The notes below the pieces were generated by a model. That model was not told the origin of the DNA and searched no databases. It saw only the letters and a program-made list of their open reading frames with translations. Positions 43,133 to 51,930 of a DNA stretch of 58,818 nt are shown here, in pieces. The translations under genes were made by a program, and so were the position numbers. Location: assembly GCA_946500265.1 (NCBI GenBank), contig CAMMVE010000007.1, positions 1 through 58,818 of the forward strand, given 5' to 3'. The DNA comes from an uncultured Clostridium sp. GTDB taxonomy: Bacteria > Bacillota > Clostridia > TANB77 > CAG-508. How positions within the stretch are numbered: the first letter of the stretch is position 1; each line of letters opens with the position of its first letter.

Positions 43133-44311
43133 TTAATCAGTAGCTAATACCTCACTTAACACTTTCGAGAGGTACTTCATGCTATTTAAGCATTGTTCCA
43201 TAGTATTACCTGTTGAACCAACTTCAATAATACTTGCTCCTCTGGCTAACTGCTGATTATACCTGCTATTTCTAAGAATAATTGGCTTAAATAAACCTGG
43301 ATATAACTCATTTGCTTTCTCTTGAATTTTTATAGCAAATTTCAAATTGTCATTCCAGTTGTCATGTTCGCTTCCTCCGCCATTGCTTCCAATTACAAAC
43401 ATCATCTGTGCCACTTCCTCATCTCCTATCTTTACTGTCGGAGCATATGTACTATCTGCAATTGCATCTCTATGAATGTCAAACACTATATCTGTATTTT
43501 TGTTTTCTTCCAATATCTTTGCCACACCTTTAAGCGATCTATCATATGACTCATTATATGAAGGATAGTCATATAGTGTAGTATCATGTATTACATTATA
43601 TCCATAATGTTTCATATATTTTGTAAGCTCTGTACCAACCCTTGCCACCGAATAATTAATATCTGTTGTTCTAAAATTTCCAGAAGCTTTATATGTATAA
43701 TTTTTCGTAGGAGTATAACTCTCACATGTATGTGTATGGAATATAACAATATTATCTGTATTTAGCTTTACATCAGGTTTTAGCATTGCTTCTGTAAGTT
43801 TAATATCTGTTTCATTGCGAACTTTAACTCCGTTATATTCGCTTGTATACTTTTCTGGTACATTATTTTTTACAACCTCGGTTTTAAGACCTGTCTCTGC
43901 TTCTTTTACTTCATCATTCGAAGCATCTCCATTTTCTGCATTACTATCTTGCGTTACATTTTCGTTCTGCACATTATTTTGGTTTTCATCTTCACTTGCT
44001 TGTGCCGTATTGTTTGTATTATTATTTGCATTTTCTTCTAAGCTATCAATTACACTTAACTCTACTCCTAGAGCAAGCTTCAAGGGTTTAATATTATCCG
44101 CATCTGCAATTTTTTCATCCTTCTTATTTGCAACCTTAATGCTTGGTATAACAGTGTCAAAACACGTTAAAAAAGCATTTTTATCCATATTTAGTGTTGT
44201 TTTTAATCCAGAAAAATACTTCGTCAAAGCCACTGCAACCACTATAACTATAGTTAATTTTATCAAATATTTAATAATATCCTTTAACTCTATTACAGCA
44301 AGATTTATCAA
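43133..44311 (-). CDS. spoIIP: Stage II sporulation protein P (peptidoglycan amidase)
   Basis: SpoIIP cleaves septal peptidoglycan during engulfment together with SpoIID and SpoIIM. Residues ~10-35 are a membrane anchor (YLIKLTIVIVVAVALTKYF), ~95-140 an Asn/Glu-rich linker. The amidase domain has HTHTCESYTP (zinc His and Glu), IVFDIHRDAIAD and IEVGSTGNTMEQCLNSMKYLS. The start is TTG with AAAGGAGG 7 nt upstream. It lies 59 nt beyond hisS and is probably also transcribed from its own sporulation promoter, which I could not define. Confidence 0.96.
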   Translation of the reverse strand: MINLAVIELKDIIKYLIKLTIVIVVAVALTKYFSGLKTTLNMDKNAFLTCFDTVIPSIKVANKKDEKIADADNIKPLKLALGVELSVIDSLEENANNNTNNTAQASEDENQNNVQNENVTQDSNAENGDASNDEVKEAETGLKTEVVKNNVPEKYTSEYNGVKVRNETDIKLTEAMLKPDVKLNTDNIVIFHTHTCESYTPTKNYTYKASGNFRTTDINYSVARVGTELTKYMKHYGYNVIHDTTLYDYPSYNESYDRSLKGVAKILEENKNTDIVFDIHRDAIADSTYAPTVKIGDEEVAQMMFVIGSNGGGSEHDNWNDNLKFAIKIQEKANELYPGLFKPIILRNSRYNQQLARGASIIEVGSTGNTMEQCLNSMKYLSKVLSEVLATD

Positions 44312-44370
44312 TATATAGCCTCCTTTAGTACAAGTCTACTATATATTAATATATGCACTTGTCTATGAAT

Positions 44371-45681
44371 TTAGAACTTTTTTATTTTTGCAATTACTCC
44401 TTCCACTGTAAGTTCTTCCTGCTCTCCGCTTACCATATTTTTTAAACTTACTGTTCCATGTTCCTCTTCGTTTTCTCCAATTACTGCAACATATGGTATT
44501 TTTAACTTATCTGCATATTTGAATTTTGCCTTTATTTTTTTATCTTCTAAATATACGTCTGTATTTATTCCTGCTTTTCGCAAGGAATCTGCAACTTCTA
44601 AAGCTCTATTTTGATATTTTTCGTCCATAGATACTACTAATACTTTTGAAATAGACTGTTCTTCTTCTTTCACTATATTTAACTCGTTTAATTTATAGAA
44701 CAACCTTGTTAATCCTATAGAAACACCTACTCCTGGAAGTTTTCTATCTGTATAAAATTCTGCCAAATTGTCATATCTTCCACCTGAGCAGACACTTCCT
44801 ATTTCTCTGTAGTCATCTAAGAATGTTTCATATACTGTACCTGTATAATAATCCAAACCTCTTGCGATAGTTAAATCCACCTTAAAATTACTCTCTGGAA
44901 CACCAAAAAATCTAACATATTTTACAACATCTTTAATATCATTTAATCCTTGTATAAAAGTTTCGTTAGAGAATTGTAATTCTTCCAATGCTTTAATCTT
45001 TTCATCATTGTTTCCATCGATTTCTATAAACTTAATTATGCTTTCAATTTTCTCATTTGGCACATCTAAATCTTGTAAACATTTAATTACATTTTCTTTT
45101 CCTATTTTTTCAAGCTTATCAATAATTCTCATTATATCAGTAGATTTTTCTGTTAGTTCCAATTCAGCAAATAATCCATTTAATAATTTTCTATTATTAA
45201 TTCTAATTGTGAATTTATCAAAGCCTAACTCTTTTATAGTAGTGTAAATTACACTTGGCATTTCTGCATCATTCATAATACTCAAACTGCCATCACCAAT
45301 AATATCAATATCACATTGATAAAACTCTCTATATCTACCTTTTTGAGGTCTTTCTCCTCTATAAACTTTACCTATTTGATATCTCTTAAATGGAAAAGTA
45401 ATATCATTAAAATACTCACAAACATATTTAGCAAGTGGCACAGTTAAATCAAATCTAAGTGCCAAATCATTTTCTCCCTTATTAAAACGGTAAATTTGCT
45501 TTTCCGTCTCTCCTCCTGCTTTTGCAAGAAGCACATCAGACATCTCAATTATTGGAGTATCTATTGGGAGAAAACCAAACTTCTCATATGATTTACGTAT
45601 TTTATCTATCATGCTATTAAACTTTATTTGGTCCTCTGGTAAAAGCTCCATAAAACCCGGTAAAGTACGTGGTTCTATCAT
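44371..45681 (-). CDS. hisS: Histidyl-tRNA synthetase
   Basis: Class II synthetase for tRNA-His. Motif 1 (PRTLPGFMELLPEDQIKF... IDTPIIEMSDV), motif 2 (KRYQIGKVYRGERPQKGRYREFYQCDIDIIG), the His-binding signatures LTIARGLDYYTGTVYETF and CSGGRYDNL, motif 3 (PGVGVSIGLTRLFY) and a C-terminal anticodon-binding domain. ATG 45681 is 8 nt after GGAG. No T-box is seen upstream. In a cluster with relA, the MBL hydrolase and spoIIP. Confidence 0.97.
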   Translation of the reverse strand: MIEPRTLPGFMELLPEDQIKFNSMIDKIRKSYEKFGFLPIDTPIIEMSDVLLAKAGGETEKQIYRFNKGENDLALRFDLTVPLAKYVCEYFNDITFPFKRYQIGKVYRGERPQKGRYREFYQCDIDIIGDGSLSIMNDAEMPSVIYTTIKELGFDKFTIRINNRKLLNGLFAELELTEKSTDIMRIIDKLEKIGKENVIKCLQDLDVPNEKIESIIKFIEIDGNNDEKIKALEELQFSNETFIQGLNDIKDVVKYVRFFGVPESNFKVDLTIARGLDYYTGTVYETFLDDYREIGSVCSGGRYDNLAEFYTDRKLPGVGVSIGLTRLFYKLNELNIVKEEEQSISKVLVVSMDEKYQNRALEVADSLRKAGINTDVYLEDKKIKAKFKYADKLKIPYVAVIGENEEEHGTVSLKNMVSGEQEELTVEGVIAKIKKF

Positions 45682-45703
45682 TTTCATCACTCCTGTCGTT
45701 TTA

Positions 45704-45751
45704 GGGACAGGTCTCCCGGCGACATTTTGTCGTCACGGGGACAAGTCTCCG
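45704..45751. repeat. Intergenic GACAGGTCTC / GACATTTTGTCG repeat
   Basis: TTTAGGGACAGGTCTCCCGG precedes CGACATTTTGTCGTC and GGGGACAAGTCTCC. It forms short hairpins (GACATTTTGTC) between hisS and the MBL gene. It belongs to the family found in the rluA terminator, at 46490-46557 and at 51886-51926. Confidence 0.75.
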
Positions 45752-45774
45752 AATTATTTTTTATCCTTATTTAT

Positions 45775-46425
45775 TTAATCTCTTCCAGCTGTAAGCTTAA
45801 GATAAATTGGTGCTTCATCTACAATTTTAGTTGGACTTCCATGTCCTGGGTACACAAAAGTATCTGATGGAAGAGTTAGTAGTTTGTTTGTTATAGAACT
45901 TATCACATCTTTAAAGCTACTAGTAGGTAAATCTGTTCTTCCCCATGACCCTTTAAATAATGTATCTCCTGAAAAAACAAATCCTTCTTTTTCGCAATAA
46001 AGACTACTACTTCCTTTTGTATGCCCCGGTGTGTGAATCACTTTAAATTCTTGTTCACCAATATGAAGCACATCTGCTTCATTAACTCTTGCATCTGGTT
46101 CTATACTGATAGGCATTGATGTTAAAACTCCTGATAAATTTATTTCAGGATTTTCTAATCCTTCAGCCTCATCTAAATATATTAAAATTTTTCCGCCTTT
46201 GCTTTCTCGTAAAGCATTAACTGCTCCAATATGGTCCACATGGCAATGTGTTAAATATATATATTTCAAATTTGACCCTAGAATATCTAAAAGCTCTATT
46301 ATTTTATCAACTTCTCCTGCTGGGTCAATTACCATAGTTTCTTTTGTTACTTCATCTTCGATTATGTAGCAATTAGTAACCAAGCCCTCAATATTTGACT
46401 TTAAATCTAAATGCTTTAATATCAT
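45775..46425 (-). CDS. MBL-fold metallo-hydrolase (glyoxalase II-like)
   Basis: 216 residues with the metallo-beta-lactamase zinc motif THCHVDHIG (HxHxDH), then VIHTPGHTKGSSSLYC (His ligand), FSGDTLFKGSWGRTDLP (Asp ligand) and VYPGHGSPT (His ligand). This pattern matches the hydroxyacylglutathione-hydrolase-like subfamily common in Clostridia; the physiological substrate is uncertain. ATG 46425 has GGAGAAGGAG upstream. An in-frame extension to 46524 crosses the repeat at 46490 and is rejected. Confidence 0.93.
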   Translation of the reverse strand: MILKHLDLKSNIEGLVTNCYIIEDEVTKETMVIDPAGEVDKIIELLDILGSNLKYIYLTHCHVDHIGAVNALRESKGGKILIYLDEAEGLENPEINLSGVLTSMPISIEPDARVNEADVLHIGEQEFKVIHTPGHTKGSSSLYCEKEGFVFSGDTLFKGSWGRTDLPTSSFKDVISSITNKLLTLPSDTFVYPGHGSPTKIVDEAPIYLKLTAGRD

Positions 46426-46489
46426 TTTGTTCTCCTTCTCCTTTACGATATGAGTCTTAAATTTTTTAAGAAATATTCTTACATTCCTA

Positions 46490-46557
46490 AAATGTCGGCA
46501 AAAGACCTGTCCCCAAGGCGACATTTTGTCGGCTAGAGACCTGTCCCCGAAGCGACA
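46490..46557. repeat. Two tandem ATGTCGGC..GACCTGTCCCC units next to the relA stop
   Basis: AATGTCGGCAAAAGACCTGT is followed by CCCCAAGGCGACATTTTGTC, then GGCTAGAGACCTGTCCCCGA and AGCGACATTA. The last unit runs to the relA stop codon (46560-46558). GTCGG/CGACAT arms can pair within and between units. Confidence 0.78.
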
Positions 46558-48765
46558 TTATAGCGATTTCTTTCTTTTTACTTCGTATACGCTGTCTATT
46601 TTTCTAAGTGCTTTTAAGACACAATTTAGTTTTTCTATGTTTTCTACTTCTATTGTTAATTCCGTTATTGCTATTTTTTCTCGTGTTGCCCTAGAGGTAA
46701 CTGCCATTATTGTGCATTTGTTATCTCCCAATACTTTTATTATGTCTGCTAGCAAGCCTTTTCTGTCGTTTGCATATACTTCTATGTCCACGCTATATGT
46801 TGTTTTTTTGTTGTCATTCCAGTATACATCTATTATTCTATTTCCTTCTGACAATAGATTTTTTGCATTTACGCAGTCTGTTCTATGAACTGATACTCCT
46901 CTTCCTCTTGTTATATATCCTATTATTTCATCTCCTGGCACTGGGTTGCAACATTTCGATAATTTTACTAGGCAATTGTCTATTCCTTTTACTATAATTC
47001 CATTTTGAGATGGTTTTGCTTTATTTACCTTTTCTTTTGCAAGCGCTTCTAAGGTTTTTTCTACTAAGTCATCTTCTTTATGCTGTTTTCTATATTCCTC
47101 TAGCATTCTTGCTATTACCTTATTTGGCGTTATTGAGCCAAATCCTACACTTGAATACATATCTTCTAATGATGTGAATTTGTATCTATTTAGTGCTGCT
47201 TGTATAAATTCTGTTTTAAATAAATCATCATGTTTTACGCCTATCTTTTTTAGCTCTTTTTCTATTAAATCTTTTCCTTTTTCTATGTTTTCTTCTCTTT
47301 GGTTTTTCTTAAACCATGCAAGTATTTTGTTTCTAGCCCTAGAACTTTTTACAAATTTTAGCCAGTCTCTACTTGGTCCTTTTGACTGGTCAGATGTTAT
47401 TATTTCAACTATATCGCCATTTTTTAATTTTGTTACAATTGGCATCATTTTGCTGTTTATTTTACATCCTACCATGTGATGACCAATTTGCTCATGTATT
47501 TGATATGCGAAATCTATTGGTGTTGAACCTTTTGGAAGTACTTTTATTGCTCCTTTTGGAGTAAATATATATACTTCATCTTCAAAAAGTTCCTTTTTCA
47601 AAGTTTGCATAAACTCTTCTGGATTTTGCATTTCGCTTTGCCATTCAAGAGTTTCTCTAACCCATGCAAGCTTATCTTCTTCTACCTTTACATTTGCCTT
47701 TTTTCCACTTAAAAAACTAGATTCTTTATATGCCCAGTGTGCTGCAATACCAAACTCTGCTACTTTATGCATGTCCCATGTACGAATTTGTACTTCAAAT
47801 GGCGTACCTTTTGGTCCAATTAAAGTTGTATGCAAAGACTGATACATATTTGGTTTTGGTACTGCAATGTAATCTTTAAACCTTCCTGGCATTGGATTAT
47901 ATAAATCATGCACTACACCTAGTGATGCATAACAGTCTTTTACAGAATTTACAATAATTCTCAATGCAAATAAATCATATATTTGGTCTAAAGTAACATT
48001 GTCCCTTTTCATTTTTCTATAGATACTATAAAAATGCTTTGCTCTTCCTGTAACTTCTGCTTCGATTTTTTGCTTCTTTAGCTCAGCTTTTATTTGTTCC
48101 ATAATTTGATCAATAAATTTTAATCTTTCTTCTCTTTTTTTATCAATTCCTTCTACAATTTCTCTGAAATCTTCTGGATATAAATATTTAAATGACAAAT
48201 CTTCTAGTTCCCATTTTAATGAATATACACCAAGCCTATTAGCTAAAGGCGCATACAATTCCATTGTTTCTTTTGCATTTGCAATTTGTCTATCTCTTGA
48301 TAAAAATTTTAAAGTTCTCATATTATGAAGTCTATCTGCAAGTTTTATTAAAATCACACGAATGTCTTTACCCATTGCCAAAAACATTTTTCTGTAATTC
48401 TCCACTTGTTGTTCTTCAACACTTGCATACTGCAATTTACTAAGTTTTGTAACTCCATCTACCATATATGCAACTTCTTCGTTAAACTCTTTTTCTAAAT
48501 CTTCATATGATGTATTTGTATCTTCTAAAACGTCATGTAATAAAGCTGCACAAATTGTGTCTTCATCTAATCCAAGTTCTGCTAATGTGTATGCAACTTG
48601 AACAGGGTGAATTATATATGGTTCACCTGATTTTCTAAGTTGGTCTCCATGCTTAGCCTTAGCATACTCATATGCTTTTTGGATTAACTTAATATCATGT
48701 CTACCTCTTCTTTTCTTTACTATAGCTATTATATCTTCTATTCCTTCTTCTTTATGCTCTGACAT
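46558..48765 (-). CDS. relA: Bifunctional (p)ppGpp synthetase/hydrolase RelA/SpoT
   Basis: Controls the stringent response. Domains in order: HD hydrolase (HPVQVAYTLAELGLDEDTICAALLHDVLEDT with HD), synthetase (RAKHFYSIYRKMKRDNVTLDQIYDLFALRIIV, and FKDYIAVPKPNMYQSLHTTL), TGS (YIFTPKGAIKVLPKGSTPIDFAYQIHEQIGHHMVGCKINSKM), the zinc-finger-like CCNPVPGDEIIGYITRGRGVSVHRTDC, and ACT (ANDRKGLLADIIKVLGDN). 735 residues from ATG 48765, with GGGGGTG upstream. First gene of the run with the MBL hydrolase, hisS and spoIIP. Confidence 0.97.
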   Translation of the reverse strand: MSEHKEEGIEDIIAIVKKRRGRHDIKLIQKAYEYAKAKHGDQLRKSGEPYIIHPVQVAYTLAELGLDEDTICAALLHDVLEDTNTSYEDLEKEFNEEVAYMVDGVTKLSKLQYASVEEQQVENYRKMFLAMGKDIRVILIKLADRLHNMRTLKFLSRDRQIANAKETMELYAPLANRLGVYSLKWELEDLSFKYLYPEDFREIVEGIDKKREERLKFIDQIMEQIKAELKKQKIEAEVTGRAKHFYSIYRKMKRDNVTLDQIYDLFALRIIVNSVKDCYASLGVVHDLYNPMPGRFKDYIAVPKPNMYQSLHTTLIGPKGTPFEVQIRTWDMHKVAEFGIAAHWAYKESSFLSGKKANVKVEEDKLAWVRETLEWQSEMQNPEEFMQTLKKELFEDEVYIFTPKGAIKVLPKGSTPIDFAYQIHEQIGHHMVGCKINSKMMPIVTKLKNGDIVEIITSDQSKGPSRDWLKFVKSSRARNKILAWFKKNQREENIEKGKDLIEKELKKIGVKHDDLFKTEFIQAALNRYKFTSLEDMYSSVGFGSITPNKVIARMLEEYRKQHKEDDLVEKTLEALAKEKVNKAKPSQNGIIVKGIDNCLVKLSKCCNPVPGDEIIGYITRGRGVSVHRTDCVNAKNLLSEGNRIIDVYWNDNKKTTYSVDIEVYANDRKGLLADIIKVLGDNKCTIMAVTSRATREKIAITELTIEVENIEKLNCVLKALRKIDSVYEVKRKKSL

Positions 48766-48870
48766 AAGCATCACCCCCACAATTTCTGCTATTTCGTATA
48801 AAAATATAATTTTAGCAAAGTAAAATTTCCTATATTTAAGTCATATTTGAAAAAATCTCATAAGTTTTTC

Positions 48871-50556
48871 TTAAAATGCTTTTCGTATATCTTTTAAAAT
48901 TAATTGTATACTTTCATTTCCATTAAATGAATTTATATCTAAATTTCCTATTACATCAACTTTGTCATCTATTAAGTATTCGTTTGAAAGATTTCCCATG
49001 TTAAAGCCAATTGCATTTATCATGTATCCGTCATCTTTCAATGTTAATTTTAAATGTTTTCCTTCTGAAAGTGCTCTAATAGAATTTATTTTTAGATTTC
49101 GTATCATAAAAACCGGCATTTTATTTGCTTCTCCATATGGCTCAAGCTTTTGCAAGCTTTTAACACTGTCTATATCAATATCTTTTAAAGATAATTCACT
49201 ATCTATATTTATTACTGGAATAATTTTATCTATATCATGGCTTTTGGCATATTCTTCAAACTTGTTTTTAAATAATTCAAATTTATCTCTGCTTACTGTA
49301 ACTCCTACTGCCATAGAATGTCCGCCAAATTTTTCCAGATAATCTGAACATTCCGTTAATGCATCGTGTAAATCAAATCCTGGTATGCTTCTGCCAGAAC
49401 CTTTTCCATCATTTCCTTCAAAGCAAATAAGTATTGATGGCTTAAAATACATTTCTGTTACTTTTGATGCTACAATTCCGATAATTCCATGGTGCCAACC
49501 TTCACTTCCTACTATAATACATGCTTTATCTTTTTCGTTTTTTTCTATTTTTTCTGTTGCTTCATCAAATATGCTTTTTTCTATTGTTTGTCTTTCTATA
49601 TTATATTCGTTAAGTTTTATAGCAAGTTCTTTTGCCTTGTCATAGTCTTTCTCTAAGAATAAATCTAAAGCGACCTGCTCATCACCCATTCTTCCACATG
49701 CGTTAATTCTTGGAGCTACGCCAAATGAAATAGTTGTTGAATCTATATTTTTAAATCCTATAACTTCAAGTAAAGCTTTTAAACCTATATTTTTAGTTTG
49801 TGCTATTAATTTCAAACCAAGTTTTGCAATTACTCTATTTTCATCTATTAGTGGAACAATATCTGAAATTGTTCCAATGCACACAATGTCTAAATATTTC
49901 AAATATTCTTTTTCTTCTAAATCCAATTTAATGCTAATTGCTTGAATTAATTTGAATACAACTCCGACACCTGCCAACTGATTAAATGGATATTTGTTAT
50001 CCTTTCTCTTTGCATCGACTACTGCCACAGCTTTTGGCAAAGTTTCTGCTGGTTCGTGATGGTCAGTGATGAGAACTTCCATTCCTAAGGAATTTGCATA
50101 ATCGACTTCATCTATTCCAGATATTCCACAGTCAACTGTAATAATAAGTCTGTAACCATCATCATAAATCTTTTTTAATGCTGTTTTATTTAAGCCATAT
50201 CCTTCATCAAGCCTATTTGGAATATATGAAGCAACTTCCAGTCCTCTCTCTTCTAAAAAACTTTTAAGTACAGTAATGCTTGTAATACCATCTGCATCAT
50301 AATCTCCATAAATCATAATCTTTTCTTTTTGTTCTATTGCCTGAAGCACTCTATCTACAATTATTTCCATATCAGGCATTAAAAATGGATTATGAAAGTC
50401 TTTCCTAGTTGGATTCATAAATAAATCTATTTCGTCTTTTTGGGTTATATTTTTATTTACTAAAATTCTGGCTAAAATCCCACTAATTCCGAATTTATTA
50501 ACTAATTCATTAACTTTATTTTCGTCAACTGCATAGCATTCCCATTTTTTATTCAT
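48871..50556 (-). CDS. recJ: Single-stranded-DNA-specific exonuclease RecJ
   Basis: A DHH-family 5'-3' exonuclease for recombination and mismatch repair. Motifs: IYGDYDADGITS (DxD), IITVDCGISG, LITDHHEPAETLPKAVAVVDAKR (DHH), LAGVGVVFKLIQAI, APRINACGRMGD, and DHHA1 region VGSEGWHHGIIGIVASKVTE with GSGRSIPGFDLHDALTECSDYLEKFGGHSMAVG. A C-terminal OB domain ends LILKDIRKAF. 561 residues, typical of Firmicutes. AAGGAGAG precedes the ATG. It lies just upstream of relA on the same strand, a conserved order. Confidence 0.97.
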   Translation of the reverse strand: MNKKWECYAVDENKVNELVNKFGISGILARILVNKNITQKDEIDLFMNPTRKDFHNPFLMPDMEIIVDRVLQAIEQKEKIMIYGDYDADGITSITVLKSFLEERGLEVASYIPNRLDEGYGLNKTALKKIYDDGYRLIITVDCGISGIDEVDYANSLGMEVLITDHHEPAETLPKAVAVVDAKRKDNKYPFNQLAGVGVVFKLIQAISIKLDLEEKEYLKYLDIVCIGTISDIVPLIDENRVIAKLGLKLIAQTKNIGLKALLEVIGFKNIDSTTISFGVAPRINACGRMGDEQVALDLFLEKDYDKAKELAIKLNEYNIERQTIEKSIFDEATEKIEKNEKDKACIIVGSEGWHHGIIGIVASKVTEMYFKPSILICFEGNDGKGSGRSIPGFDLHDALTECSDYLEKFGGHSMAVGVTVSRDKFELFKNKFEEYAKSHDIDKIIPVINIDSELSLKDIDIDSVKSLQKLEPYGEANKMPVFMIRNLKINSIRALSEGKHLKLTLKDDGYMINAIGFNMGNLSNEYLIDDKVDVIGNLDINSFNGNESIQLILKDIRKAF

Positions 50557-50688
50557 CTAACTCTCCTTAAAAATACAATATAGTATTTATTTTACTACAA
50601 AATATGGATTTTTAAAAGAGTTTTTGAGAAAAAAATTTGGCATAATTAAGACATGGTGTTGTTAGTACCATGTCTGTTTATTTGCTAT

Positions 50689-51468
50689 TTATACAATTGC
50701 GCCTACGCATAATATTATAATTTTTACTACTGATGTAAAAATTATATAAAAACTTGTAAGTGGTATTCCTATTTTATTTAATATTTCACAATTTTCAGTA
50801 ATAGTTTGTATATCTTCTTCTGTAATACTATTTTCAAGAGCACCTTTGGTATGGCTCTTTTGTTCTGGTATATTTTGCTCTTGAAATTCTTTTTCTTTAC
50901 TATCTTGACTTTTTTTCATGTATTCTTCCATATAGTCTTTTGCAACATATATTGCTTTGCTCATTGCTTCATTTTCTAAATAACTACGTACTGCATATTG
51001 TATAATCGACATAAAAATAAATACTAAAATATATATTAAACTGTTACCAATGTTTAACAGTATTAACGCCAAAGCTACAATAAAATATAGCAAAAGAATA
51101 TTTGAAAATGCAAAGTTAAATAAAAGAATTCTTCTGTTCTGAATAGAATGTAAACATTCATGTGCAATTGTTTGTATTCTAGTAAAAGTGTCCTTTATAT
51201 TAGCTATAATAATTTTGTTGGTTGCAGCAATATATAGACTTACCTTGCTTTCTTTATTTTCCTCGATTTGCACATTTTCATTTTTTAGTTTTTTCAATAT
51301 ATCTTCGCAAATTTCTTTATTCTCTGGAAATTTATCAGATACTTCCTTAAGCTTTTTATCATAACCTATCTCTTTTATTTTCTTTACGTCTTTAAGACGT
51401 ACATTTAGTCCTATTTTTAGCAAAATAATTGTTATAATAGATATTATAATTATTACTATATATTCCAT
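50689..51468 (-). CDS. Membrane zinc metallopeptidase-like protein
   Basis: 259 residues with an N-terminal helix (MEYIVIIIISIITIILLKIG), a domain ending in the zinc motif QTIAHECLHSIQ (HExxH), two central helices (FAFSNILLLYFIVALALILLNIG, IYILVFIFMSIIQYAV), a downstream ENEAMSKAIYVAKDYM (possible third ligand Glu) and a C-terminal helix. This arrangement resembles the YugP-like putative membrane-bound zinc peptidases but is divergent. ATG 51468 has AGGATG 8 nt upstream. It starts 13 nt from the YlbF gene, with likely co-transcription. Confidence 0.8.
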   Translation of the reverse strand: MEYIVIIIISIITIILLKIGLNVRLKDVKKIKEIGYDKKLKEVSDKFPENKEICEDILKKLKNENVQIEENKESKVSLYIAATNKIIIANIKDTFTRIQTIAHECLHSIQNRRILLFNFAFSNILLLYFIVALALILLNIGNSLIYILVFIFMSIIQYAVRSYLENEAMSKAIYVAKDYMEEYMKKSQDSKEKEFQEQNIPEQKSHTKGALENSITEEDIQTITENCEILNKIGIPLTSFYIIFTSVVKIIILCVGAIV

Positions 51469-51481
51469 TTTATCATCCTCA

Positions 51482-51814
51482 CTAAAGCACATCTCTAATA
51501 GCTTCAGCAATAATCTTATTGATATCAGTTATCATTACATTAAATTTCACTTCTAAATCAAAGAATTCTTTAATCTGACTATCTGCAACAAGCTCTTCAT
51601 ACATTTTTGCAAGTTTCTGTGCCTTCTCTTCATCTTTTTGCTCACCAGTATATTGATTAAGCTGTACCTCATACCTTAATTGCTCAAATTCAGAAATTTT
51701 CTTTTTCTTTTCTGCATCAGACATAACAGCATCTTTAATTCTTTTATATGATTTATATTCTTCTGATTCTTTAATTTCATATGCTAATCTATTAGCTGTA
51801 TCATAAACGTTCAT
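51482..51814 (-). CDS. YlbF/YmcA family regulator
   Basis: A 110-residue all-helical protein: NVYDTANRLAYEIKESEEYKSYKRIKDAVMSD, then KKKISEFEQLRYEVQLNQYTGEQ and LAKMYEELVADSQIKEFFDLEVKFNVMITDINKIIAEAI. This is the family pattern of YlbF and YmcA, which in Bacillus subtilis act with YaaT on RNase Y processing, sporulation and competence. AAAGGATG precedes the ATG. It is followed by the Zn-peptidase gene. Confidence 0.9.
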   Translation of the reverse strand: MNVYDTANRLAYEIKESEEYKSYKRIKDAVMSDAEKKKKISEFEQLRYEVQLNQYTGEQKDEEKAQKLAKMYEELVADSQIKEFFDLEVKFNVMITDINKIIAEAIRDVL

Positions 51815-51885
51815 TGCAACTCATCCTTTCTGAATCATATCAACCCTATATCTACCACATAAATATTATTTTGAAATACCTTTCC

Positions 51886-51926
51886 CCATGGCGCCAAATT
51901 GTCGGTTTGGGACCTGTCCCCAAAAT
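51886..51926. repeat. Intergenic GGCGCCAAATTGTCGG / GGGACCTGTCCCC repeat
   Basis: CCATGGCGCCAAATTGTCGG is followed by TTTGGGACCTGTCCCCAAAA and TGGC. Imperfect arms TTGGGGAC/GTCCCCAA and GGCGCCA/TGGCG-like sequences pair. It touches the end of the GT4 gene (51931) and resembles the units at 46490 and 45704. Confidence 0.7.
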
Positions 51927-51930
51927 GGCA

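Noticed and set aside
44371..45760. T-box upstream of hisS
   Set aside because: No GGGTGGNACC sequence or leader of adequate length; only the intergenic repeat lies there.
46426..46524. N-terminal extension of the MBL hydrolase
   Set aside because: It crosses the intergenic repeat and has no SD, whereas ATG 46425 has GGAGAAGGAG upstream and starts at the normal family position.
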